From positions 1-48,196 of the forward strand of contig JANMRB010000123.1 of NCBI GenBank assembly GCA_031370825.1: a DNA stretch of 48,196 bases. Reading direction: 5' to 3'. The notes beneath the pieces are model-generated. The model was given only the letters and a program-made list of their open reading frames with translations. It was not told the origin of the DNA and ran no database searches. Within the stretch, counting starts at the first letter, position 1. Every line of letters begins with the position of its first letter. Positions 16,424 to 22,780 of this stretch are shown here, in pieces. The position numbers and the translations under genes were made by a program. The stretch comes from JAENVT01 sp031370825. GTDB lineage: Bacteria > Actinomycetota > Acidimicrobiia > Acidimicrobiales > Ilumatobacteraceae.

Positions 16424-17379
16424 CACCCGGTCAGCGCGGCGAGGCAATACGCGATCTGCAGCGCCGCCTCGGTGCCGCCGGGTTCCCACCCGCCGCCGGC
16501 GCCCAGGCGGCGGCTTTTTGTCCTGCCACTGAAGACGCTGTTCGCGCCTTTCAACTCGGGCGCGGGCTGCGGTGCGACGGACGCTGCGACGAACAGACAT
16601 GGACCGCACTCGTCGAGGCCAGCTGGAAGCTGGGTGACCGCCTCCTGTATCTGACCTCGCCGAACCTTCGCGGAGACGACGTTGCCGAGTTGCAGTCCCG
16701 GCTTGGACGTCTTGGCTTCGACTGTGGGCGCGTGGACGGAATTCTCGGCCCCAGCACAGCGAGGGCGCTCGAGGAATTTCAATCGAACTGCGGGACCACG
16801 CCCGACGGTGTGTGCGGCAAGGACACGGTCCGCACGCTGACAGTCATGACCTCCCAAAGTGGTGCCGGTCCGGGAATTGCCGCAGTGCGCGAGCGCGAGC
16901 GGCTGCGTGCCGGTCTCGGATCGGTGGCGCAATGCCGCATCGTGGTCGGCCAATACGGAGGCCTCAGTGCGCTGACCAGGACGTTGTCTCGAGAGCTACG
17001 AATTCGAGGAGCGACCGTCATGTCGCTCGACGAGCCCGACGCTGTCGTTCAGGCCACGGCGGCCAATCACTTCGCCGCCGACGTGTACCTCGGCTTCGAA
17101 AGTCACACGGAACGGGCGGCAACCGTGCAGTTCTACCGAGTGCCGACCTTCGAATCCGCGGGTGGCCGCTCGTTGGCGGAGCTGATCGCCGGTGAGTTTG
17201 CACATATCGATGAGCTTGAGCCTGAAGTGTGTGGAATGCGTCTTCCGATGCTGCGCGAGACCCGAATGCCAGCGGTCCAATGCGTGTTAGGACCGGTTCG
17301 AATGGCTATCGATGCTGGTCCAGCTATTGCCGGCGCGGTGATCGAGGCCGTCGAGCACTGGGTCTCACGCTCTACCTGA
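16402..17379 (+). CDS. CwlM-like protein: two peptidoglycan-binding domains plus degenerate amidase_3
   Basis: A protein of about 325 residues. Two PG_binding_1 repeats (about 8-72, GQRGEAIRDLQRRLG; and 87-148, GDDVAELQSRLGRLGFDCG) precede an amidase_3-like domain (about 178-322). The zinc and catalytic positions are lost: IVVGQYGG replaces the usual DxGHGG, YLGFESH replaces SIHAN, and QCVLGPV lacks the glutamate. This matches mycobacterial CwlM (Rv3915, same position), a cytoplasmic non-hydrolytic regulator of MurA. No ATG or GTG exists in this frame before the second repeat, and the first TTG (16690) would remove repeat one. An ATT at 16402, 8 nt after AGGAG, is the best start; a CTG at 16420 overlapping the trxA stop is an alternative. 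Confidence 0.82.
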   Translation: MSAYFPLTPGQRGEAIRDLQRRLGAAGFPPAAGAQAAAFCPATEDAVRAFQLGRGLRCDGRCDEQTWTALVEASWKLGDRLLYLTSPNLRGDDVAELQSRLGRLGFDCGRVDGILGPSTARALEEFQSNCGTTPDGVCGKDTVRTLTVMTSQSGAGPGIAAVRERERLRAGLGSVAQCRIVVGQYGGLSALTRTLSRELRIRGATVMSLDEPDAVVQATAANHFAADVYLGFESHTERAATVQFYRVPTFESAGGRSLAELIAGEFAHIDELEPEVCGMRLPMLRETRMPAVQCVLGPVRMAIDAGPAIAGAVIEAVEHWVSRST

Positions 17380-17383
17380 GCTT

Positions 17384-17404
17384 TTATCCACAGGGTTGTC
17401 CACT
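17384..17404 (+). promoter_or_regulatory. two DnaA boxes between cwlM-like and parB
   Basis: TTATCCACA (17384-17392) is a perfect DnaA box, and TTGTCCACT (17396-17404) differs from the actinobacterial box by its last base. They lie in the 106-bp gap between the two convergent genes, about 5 kb from dnaA. A 7-bp inverted repeat (AGGGTTG at 17392-17398, CAACCCT at 17414-17420) overlaps them and could form a weak hairpin. Confidence 0.55.
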
Positions 17405-17485
17405 AGGTGTGTGCAACCCTCAACTTGACACTTCTATGACGATTGCAGCGTAAAGTAGCGGAGTGTAGACGCAGAGTGGTATCGA

Positions 17486-18400
17486 TCAGGCAATCGAGTC
17501 AGGGGGATTCGTCATGGCGTGATAGATCCGCTCGAGGTCCTCGAGGTCAGCAAAGTCGATGACGACTCGACCGCGTTTGGCACCCATCGTGACGCTGACC
17601 CGAGTCTGCAGATGCTCGGCGAGAAGCTCCTCGAGCTCGAGCAGTCCCGGAGCGCGCAGCCTCGTCGCCGGCGTCAATCCGGCGCCGTCGGGCACCCGAA
17701 CCGGCAGCCGAGTAACAGTCGACGTGGGCTCACCGCGTTCGCGCACCACCTCTTCGAGCATTCGGACCGACCAGTGCTCGGCCGCCGCCTGGCGGGCAAG
17801 CTGCTCCTGCAACGTACGATCCGGCGTGCCGAGCAGGGCTCGAGCGTGGCCGGCACTGAGCCGACCATCGGCCAACAGATGCTGGACGCCAGGCGGCAAC
17901 GACATCAATCGGAGCGTGTTGGTGACCGCTGAGCGACTTTTGCCGACCCTGCTGGCGACCTGCTCGTGGGTCAGGTCGAAGTCCTCGACGAGTTGCTGAT
18001 AGGCCGCCGCTTCTTCCAGCGGAGTGAGATCCTGGCGATGGAGGTTCTCCACCAGTGCTCGCTCGACGAGGCCGAGGTCATCGGTGTTTCGAACGATCGA
18101 CGGAATAACAGCAAGACCGGCGCGGCGCGCGGCGCGCCAACGGCGCTCGCCCGCCACCAATTCGTAAGCACTGTCCCCGATGGGCCTGACGAGAATCGGC
18201 TGCAACACGCCGATCTCGCGGATGGAGGCAGCGAGCTCGGCGAGCGATTCCTCGTCGAAGTGCACCCGCGGCTGGTGCTGGTTGGGGATGACGCTGTCGA
18301 TCGGTAGATCGACCAGACGTGGGGAATCGCCTGCGATGCTCTCGGCCTCTGATGGGATCAGAGCGCCGAGTCCTTTACCGAGACCGCCGAGTCGAGCCAT
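17486..18400 (-). CDS. parB: chromosome-partitioning protein ParB (CTPase)
   Basis: A 304-residue ParB. The conserved N-terminal LGKGLGALIP is the ParA-interacting peptide. The CTP-binding box GERRWRAARRAG (84-95) and ENLHRQDLTPLEEA follow, then the HTH (SRVGKSRSAVTNTLRLMSLP) that reads parS, and a C-terminal dimerisation domain (GRVVIDFADLEDLERIYHAM). Start ATG at 18400 has an ideal AGGAGG 6 nt upstream; the frame is open 7 codons further. The start lies 26 bp inside the 3' end of parA. ParB loads at the two parS sites next to parA and organises the origin for segregation. Confidence 0.97.
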   Translation of the reverse strand: MARLGGLGKGLGALIPSEAESIAGDSPRLVDLPIDSVIPNQHQPRVHFDEESLAELAASIREIGVLQPILVRPIGDSAYELVAGERRWRAARRAGLAVIPSIVRNTDDLGLVERALVENLHRQDLTPLEEAAAYQQLVEDFDLTHEQVASRVGKSRSAVTNTLRLMSLPPGVQHLLADGRLSAGHARALLGTPDRTLQEQLARQAAAEHWSVRMLEEVVRERGEPTSTVTRLPVRVPDGAGLTPATRLRAPGLLELEELLAEHLQTRVSVTMGAKRGRVVIDFADLEDLERIYHAMTNPPDSIA

Positions 18401-19223
18401 GACTGACCTCCTTTGCCACACTGCGATACGCCGAGGCGCCGCGAGACGTTGAGTCGAACGTGATGATGGGCTGGCCGAATGACGGGGCCTCCGACAGCCG
18501 GACGGTGCGCGGTACGACAGTGCGACAAACCTTGTCGCCGAAGTGCTCGCGTACTTCCTTCACGACCTGATCGGCAAGCTTGGTGCGTGCGTCGTACATG
18601 ACGCAGACGATGGTCGTGACCTCCAAGGTCGGATTGAGATTGCGCTTCACCAGATCGACGTTGCGCAGCAACTGACCAAGGCCCTCGAGCGCGTAGTACT
18701 CACACTGGATCGGCACCAAGACTTCGTCCGCTGCATTCAACCCGTTGACGGTCAACAACCCGAGCGAGGGAGGGCAGTCGATCAACACAAAGTCATAGTC
18801 GTCGACGACCGCACGTATTGCCTTGCGAAGCCGATTCTCTCGGCTGAACGCCGGCACCAGTTCGATCTCCGCCCCGGCGAGATCGAGGCTGGCCGGTGCG
18901 ACGAAAAGGTTCTTCACCGACGACGGCTCGATGCAATTTTCAAGCGGCACCTCGTGCATGATCACGTGGTACATCGACGTCTCGATTCCCCGGTTTTCAA
19001 TACCGAGGCCGGTGGACGCATTGCCTTGCGGGTCGAGGTCGATGATCAGCGTGCGGAAGCCGATCTCCGCAAGGCATGCACCAAGGTTGATCGCCGTCGT
19101 GGTCTTGCCAACGCCGCCCTTTTGGTTAGCGACAGCAATCACTCTCGGAAGGGGACGGCCCTGAGCGGGTTCAGTTGCAGTCATCGAAGTAGCGGGTTCA
19201 GTAGCGGGTTCGGTTGCGGTCAT
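18375..19223 (-). CDS. parA: chromosome-partitioning ATPase ParA
   Basis: A 282-residue deviant Walker-type ATPase. The KGGVGKTTTAINLG P-loop with the signature lysine (35-48), DLDPQGNASTGLG, DYDFVLIDCPPSLG and the closing PSFGQPIITFDSTSRGASAY are characteristic. It binds DNA and drives movement of ParB-parS complexes. ATG at 19223 follows AGGAG with a 10-nt gap. The first 20 residues hold a repeat (MTATEPATEPATS then MTATEPA), mirrored in the DNA at 19182-19223, so a second ATG at 19184 is also possible. It overlaps parB by 26 bp in one operon. Confidence 0.96.
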   Translation of the reverse strand: MTATEPATEPATSMTATEPAQGRPLPRVIAVANQKGGVGKTTTAINLGACLAEIGFRTLIIDLDPQGNASTGLGIENRGIETSMYHVIMHEVPLENCIEPSSVKNLFVAPASLDLAGAEIELVPAFSRENRLRKAIRAVVDDYDFVLIDCPPSLGLLTVNGLNAADEVLVPIQCEYYALEGLGQLLRNVDLVKRNLNPTLEVTTIVCVMYDARTKLADQVVKEVREHFGDKVCRTVVPRTVRLSEAPSFGQPIITFDSTSRGASAYRSVAKEVSHGSTRRSR

Positions 19224-19337
19224 CGAGGAAGAACTCCTGTTCACGCGGGTCTCGGCGAGCCGACGGGCGGTGCATGGTAGCGGGGCACATCGTAGCGAAG
19301 GATGCCGTTTGACCGGGGGATACCGAGCCTCGCCCAA

Positions 19338-19353
19338 TGTTTCACGTGGAACA
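19338..19353. promoter_or_regulatory. parS site 1
   Basis: TGTTTCACGTGGAACA matches the ParB-binding consensus TGTTTCACGTGAAACA at 15 of 16 positions and is the reverse complement of a common Bacillus parS variant. It lies in the parA-rsmG gap. Confidence 0.92.
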
Positions 19354-19380
19354 GTAGGGGCTCGGATTGAGCGTCAAAAC

Positions 19381-19396
19381 TGTTTCACGTGAAACG
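19381..19396. promoter_or_regulatory. parS site 2
   Basis: TGTTTCACGTGAAACG matches the parS consensus at 15 of 16 positions, with a perfect GTTTCACGTGAAAC palindrome. Its start is 43 bp after the start of site 1, about four helical turns, so both face the same side of the DNA. Confidence 0.93.
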
Positions 19397-19408
19397 TCTC
19401 GTCGACCT

Positions 19409-19948
19409 TCACGGACGCCTGAGCCGGCGAATCCCCTGGTGAACCCCATCATTGACCAGCTGACCCACGCCAGAAAGAGTGGCTTCCCACTCCGCAGTCC
19501 GGTCCTCCGGTGGCTCGCTGATCAGCCCGATCCCGTCGTCGTTGAGCAGACGATCAACGAAGCGCGCAGTTGTTGCGGGGTCGGAAAAGCTCCGCGCCGT
19601 GACGACGTCGAACGATTCCCCGGCACGCTCGCACACGACCTCCGCATCGACGTTCAGGACCGTGACCCGCTTGCCCAAGTCAAGCGACGTGATTGCTCGG
19701 CGCAGCAGGTCGGCGCGGGTCGCTCGTCGCTCGATCATCGTCAGCGTCACGTCGGCACGTCGAACGGCGATCACAAGAGCCGGCAAGCCGCCGCCTGAGC
19801 CGAGGTCAGCGACCGACAGCCGGCCGTCCGGGATCAGGTCGACAAAGCGATCGGAGTGGGCAACCGCATCCGCGAGCGATCGTTCGCCGATGGCGCCGCG
19901 AGCTTGGATGACGGACAAGGCCGCAAGAAGTTTTTCGTCTTCAGGCAT
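19409..19948 (-). CDS. rsmG: 16S rRNA (guanine-527-N7)-methyltransferase RsmG
   Basis: A 179-residue RsmG (GidB), which methylates G527 of 16S rRNA in a region affecting streptomycin binding. The SAM motif VADLGSGGGLPALVIAVRR (46-64), the TMIERRATRADLLRRA helix and VVTARSFSDPATTARFVD are characteristic. At 179 residues it is shorter than most RsmG (about 205-240); the N-terminal helices and the C-terminal strand are reduced, and it ends in HQGIRRLRRP. ATG at 19948 overlaps the khpB stop by 8 bp; a start 13 codons upstream would lie further inside khpB. It is the last gene of the rpmH-rnpA-yidD-yidC-khpB-rsmG run. Confidence 0.93.
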   Translation of the reverse strand: MPEDEKLLAALSVIQARGAIGERSLADAVAHSDRFVDLIPDGRLSVADLGSGGGLPALVIAVRRADVTLTMIERRATRADLLRRAITSLDLGKRVTVLNVDAEVVCERAGESFDVVTARSFSDPATTARFVDRLLNDDGIGLISEPPEDRTAEWEATLSGVGQLVNDGVHQGIRRLRRP

Positions 19949-20783
19949 TGTCCGGCGTGATGACCACACGCCGGTAGGGGTCATCACCTTCGGAGCGGGT
20001 GCTGATTCCTTCGATCTCGCTCAACGCGTCGTGGACGATCTTTCGGTCAGCCGACGACATCGGCTCGAGCACACGGGCGACGCCCGACTGCTTGACCTCG
20101 TCGGCCATTTGCAGCGCAAAGCGATCGAGGGCTTCCTTGCGCCTCTGTCGGTAGCCGCCGATGTCGACCCGCAATCGCGTGTCGTGATCTCCGAGACGTC
20201 GTTGGGATGCGACCCTGGCAAGATCCTGCACCGCTTGCAAGGTGGTTCCACGTGGGCCGACCAACAGGCCCAGGTTCTCGCCGTGCACCCGCACCTCGAG
20301 ATCGTCGCCATCCTCGATCAGTTCCGTTGTTCCGGTGAAGGCGAACGCGGCGACGAGCTCGTCGATGAACTTACGGGCCTCATCGCCCACCTGTCGTGCG
20401 TTCACGTCCTGTTGCTCCCTGGTCAATTTTGGTGCTGGCTTCTCGGTGACTTCCTCGGAGGCCGGCTCTTTGACCGCTGTCGACTGGCGAGGCTTGGCTG
20501 GACTCTTCGGAACGCCAGGCGACTTGGGCTTGGCCACCCGCGGAGCGGACTCGCCACCTTCGGACTTGCGTGGCCGCCGCTCGCGTCGCTCGACCTTCTG
20601 ACGAGCCTGTGCAGGTCGGACGCGGGCCCGGACACGGGCCTCGCCACGCAAGCGTCCGAACAGACCGGGCTTGGGCTCGGCGAGCACTTCGAACTCGGCG
20701 TCGTCTGCTGCGACACCCAACCGATCAAGGGCAAGGTCCTTGGCCTCTTCGAGTGTGCGAGCTGTGAATTCGACCCATTCCAT
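19941..20783 (-). CDS. khpB: RNA-binding protein KhpB (Jag/SpoIIIJ-associated)
   Basis: A 280-residue protein: Jag_N domain (1-55, EWVEFTARTLEEAKDLAL ... KPGLFGRLRG), a long basic/Pro-rich linker (56-125), a KH domain with GPRGTT at the GxxG loop (176-181) and a C-terminal R3H domain (RKIVHDAL, 247-254). KhpB binds RNA with KhpA and influences cell elongation and division in Gram-positives. It is encoded 8 bp downstream of yidC, the usual arrangement (Rv3920c in M. tuberculosis), and its stop overlaps rsmG. The linker is longer than in Firmicutes, as is common in high-GC actinobacteria. Confidence 0.95.
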   Translation of the reverse strand: MEWVEFTARTLEEAKDLALDRLGVAADDAEFEVLAEPKPGLFGRLRGEARVRARVRPAQARQKVERRERRPRKSEGGESAPRVAKPKSPGVPKSPAKPRQSTAVKEPASEEVTEKPAPKLTREQQDVNARQVGDEARKFIDELVAAFAFTGTTELIEDGDDLEVRVHGENLGLLVGPRGTTLQAVQDLARVASQRRLGDHDTRLRVDIGGYRQRRKEALDRFALQMADEVKQSGVARVLEPMSSADRKIVHDALSEIEGISTRSEGDDPYRRVVITPDNA

Positions 20784-20791
20784 GGTGGTCC

Positions 20792-21823
20792 TTACTTCTT
20801 CTTGGGACGTGCGTCGTTGGGGCGGACCGTCTTGCCTGTCGAGGCCGGACGGATGCTTCGACCCGACGCCGTCGGACGATTCTTCGGGGGAGTGACGCGT
20901 TTGCTGACGGTCGGCGGTTTGGACCCGACTTCTTTGGTCCCTGTAGTCCTGGCCGGCTGCTGCTTGGCTTCGCCCATCTGCCGCTTGGCCTGGGCAAACA
21001 GCCCGCCCCCGCCGCCGTCTTTCTTGGCGATCTCGCGGGCGCGCTCTCCGGCAGCCTGGGCCTGGCGGCCGAGGGAGTGCTCACCTTTGTAGAAGCGATG
21101 GGTGATGTAGTACTGCAAGCCGATTCGGAAGATCGCCTGGGCCATGTAGTAGATGACCAGACCCGTGAGATAGAAGACCAGGAAGACTGCGAACACGACG
21201 GGCAGGTACTGCATCAGCTTGGCCTGCGCTTCGGACATGTTGGGCGCCACTTGGGCCCGCGCTGCAACCATCTTCTGCTGGACGTAGTACAGGACTCCCA
21301 GAGCGACCACGATCATCGCGTAGGGCAAGCCCTTCCCGAACGATTCGGCGATGACCTCAGAAGGCCGCTTTGCAAGGTCCAATCCAAACGACAGCATCTC
21401 GTGGTCGCCGAGCAGGTCCTTGTACAGCCGCGAACTCGTCGACACGTACTGCGGGCTGAACCCGGTCACCTCGCCGCCGTGGCTCAGGCCGCGCAGCACC
21501 TGGTACATGATGATGAAGACGGGCATCTGCAGCAGCAACGGGAAGCAGGAGGCCATCGGGTTGACCTTGTGCTGCTGGTAGAGCTTCATCATCTCTTCGT
21601 TCAACTTCTGGCGGTCGCCGCGATGCTCCTGTTGCAACTTGCGCATCTCCGGTTGCAACTTCTGCATCTCGAGCATCCCCTTGGTGCTCTTCAACACCAG
21701 GGGCGCCGTGATGACCATGACCACCAGAGCGATCATCGAGATGGCGATGACGTAGTTGTGTGTGAAGCTGTAGAACCAGGCCAGCAGCGCGGCGGGTGGT
21801 TCGAAAAGGCCGATGGCGATCAT
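20792..21823 (-). CDS. yidC: membrane protein insertase YidC
   Basis: A 343-residue YidC/Oxa1 insertase. After an N-terminal membrane segment come the VVMVITAPLVLKSTKGMLEMQKLQPEM helix and cytoplasmic coiled region, then MASCFPLLLQMPVFIIMYQVLRGL, the classic core. Further helices (PYAMIVVALGVLYYVQQKM, YLPVVFAVFLVFYLTGLVIYYMAQAIFRIGLQYY) precede a basic C-terminal tail rich in Lys, Arg and Pro (about 265-343) that probably contacts the ribosome. ATG at 21823 begins 5 bp after the yidD stop. It inserts membrane proteins with or without SecYEG. Confidence 0.96.
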   Translation of the reverse strand: MIAIGLFEPPAALLAWFYSFTHNYVIAISMIALVVMVITAPLVLKSTKGMLEMQKLQPEMRKLQQEHRGDRQKLNEEMMKLYQQHKVNPMASCFPLLLQMPVFIIMYQVLRGLSHGGEVTGFSPQYVSTSSRLYKDLLGDHEMLSFGLDLAKRPSEVIAESFGKGLPYAMIVVALGVLYYVQQKMVAARAQVAPNMSEAQAKLMQYLPVVFAVFLVFYLTGLVIYYMAQAIFRIGLQYYITHRFYKGEHSLGRQAQAAGERAREIAKKDGGGGGLFAQAKRQMGEAKQQPARTTGTKEVGSKPPTVSKRVTPPKNRPTASGRSIRPASTGKTVRPNDARPKKK

Positions 21824-21827
21824 AGGG

Positions 21828-22031
21828 TTATCTCTTTCCTTCGGGCACGGGGTCGTACCCGGATGGGCCGAACGGTCGGCATCGGACGAAACGGTGCAGT
21901 GTCAGCCACAAGCCACGGCGCGTTCCATGGGTAGTGAGCGCCTCGAGCGCATACGACGAACACGACGGCGTGAATCGACATGGTGAGGGTCGCCCCTCGA
22001 ATGCCCGTTGATAGGCCTTGACCAGGGCAAT
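21828..22031 (-). CDS. yidD: membrane protein insertion efficiency factor YidD (non-standard start)
   Basis: A YidD protein of about 67 residues. The family signature is complete: ALVKAYQRAFEGRPSPCRF, TPSCSSYALEALTTHG (Cys-Ser-Tyr motif), LTLHRFVRCRPFGPSGYDPVP. It assists YidC at the membrane. No ATG, GTG or TTG is found in this frame near the expected N-terminus; the frame is open upstream but overlaps rnpA with unrelated sequence. The stop of rnpA (TGA, 22031-22033) directly precedes this start: an ATT at 22029-22031 lies 4 nt after GGAGG (22036-22040), and a CTG at 22032-22034 overlaps the same stop. ATT is chosen tentatively; either implies coupling to rnpA. Confidence 0.88.
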   Translation of the reverse strand: MALVKAYQRAFEGRPSPCRFTPSCSSYALEALTTHGTRRGLWLTLHRFVRCRPFGPSGYDPVPEGKR

Positions 22032-22348
22032 CAGGCCTCCACGGAGGCCACGAGGCGTGCTAGGTCGAACGCCAGTTCGCTTTGCGACCGTTGTGCTGCG
22101 ATGGGCTGGGCGCCGAACAGATACAGGCCCGGCGGCAGGGACGAGCCGGCCAACAGAGCCTGGAGCTGTCGACGCAAGCGATTGCGCACGACGGCCGGTC
22201 CGACGGCGCGACCGAGTGCATAGGCCACCCTCGGTGGCGTTGCAGCTGGATCGTGAATGAAGGTGCACCACAGAACTCCGGCCCGGGTTCGCTTGCCCTC
22301 GAGGGCCAAGCGCGTGAACGCGCTACGTTCCCGGATGCGCCAGATCAA
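22031..22348 (-). CDS. rnpA: ribonuclease P protein component
   Basis: The protein subunit of RNase P, which with the RNA subunit trims 5' leaders of tRNAs. About 105 residues: IRERSAFTRLALEGKRTRAGVLW at the N-terminus, RVAYALGRAVGPAVVRNRLRRQLQAL containing the RNR RNA-binding signature, and LYLFGAQPIAAQRSQSEL. The frame is open far upstream through rpmH, but homology begins at WRIRERSAF. The TTG at 22348 overlaps the rpmH stop by 4 bp (TTGA) and gives the normal length. The rpmH-rnpA coupling is universal in bacteria. Confidence 0.94.
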   Translation of the reverse strand: MIWRIRERSAFTRLALEGKRTRAGVLWCTFIHDPAATPPRVAYALGRAVGPAVVRNRLRRQLQALLAGSSLPPGLYLFGAQPIAAQRSQSELAFDLARLVASVEA

Positions 22349-22479
22349 GCCGACAGGCTGTGCCGGCCCTTGGCGCGACGTGCCCTCAGCACGGCTCGCC
22401 CGGCGCGGGTGCTCATCCGGTGGCGGAAGCCGTGCTTCTTGGCGCGGCGACGATTGTTCGGTTGGTAGGTGCGCTTCAC
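22345..22479 (-). CDS. rpmH: 50S ribosomal protein L34
   Basis: A 44-residue, very basic L34: (M)KRTYQPNNRRRAKKHGFRH then RMSTRAGRAVLRARRAKGR, almost identical to the family consensus. GTG at 22479 follows GAGGAGGGTTGC, an ideal Shine-Dalgarno with a 5-nt spacer. Frame continuation upstream is meaningless. It opens the minus-strand rpmH-rnpA-yidD-yidC-khpB-rsmG operon, facing away from dnaA across a 301-bp gap. Confidence 0.97.
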   Translation of the reverse strand: MKRTYQPNNRRRAKKHGFRHRMSTRAGRAVLRARRAKGRHSLSA

Positions 22480-22780
22480 GCAACCCTCCTCGGCCACGCA
22501 CACGGGGTGAGCAGCGCTTTCGATGGCAAGTGAGAATATGGAAAGGAACGCCGCAACTTCTCGGCTAACCCGGCCAATCGACAAGGCTAGGGCGGTCTAC
22601 GGCCGCATAGCAACCAAAAGCCGCTGCTTATCACGCCCCAGCGCCGTCTTGTACGACCCGCCCGGGCGTGAATGCAGTGCTGCGGAGCCTGCTAGCGTCC
22701 CCTTCCTCCGCAGATTTGAATTGTCCACATGATGTGGACAATTGTGTGGACAACGATCGAAGTGATGAATGGAGGTGCAG
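22480..22780. other. rpmH-dnaA divergent intergenic region
   Basis: A 301-bp gap between divergent rpmH and dnaA with no gene. It must contain both promoters. TAGCGT at 22693-22698 is a possible dnaA -10. Three perfect DnaA boxes are clustered at 22721-22753 just before dnaA. AT content rises towards dnaA. Confidence 0.7.
22721..22753. promoter_or_regulatory. cluster of three DnaA boxes
   Basis: TTGTCCACA on the plus strand at 22721-22729, and its reverse complement TGTGGACAA at 22733-22741 and 22745-22753. All three are perfect actinobacterial DnaA boxes, the first pair facing each other and the last pair spaced 12 bp start to start. They lie 28-60 bp before the dnaA start, suited to autoregulation of dnaA or to being part of a split origin. 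Confidence 0.88.

Noticed and set aside
16690..16692. TTG at 16690 as start of the CwlM-like gene
   Set aside because: It would remove the first peptidoglycan-binding repeat, which is clearly conserved, and has no Shine-Dalgarno.
17423..17455. TTGACA ... TAAAGT as a promoter between cwlM and parB
   Set aside because: The spacer is 20 nt and no plus-strand gene follows; parB reads the other way.
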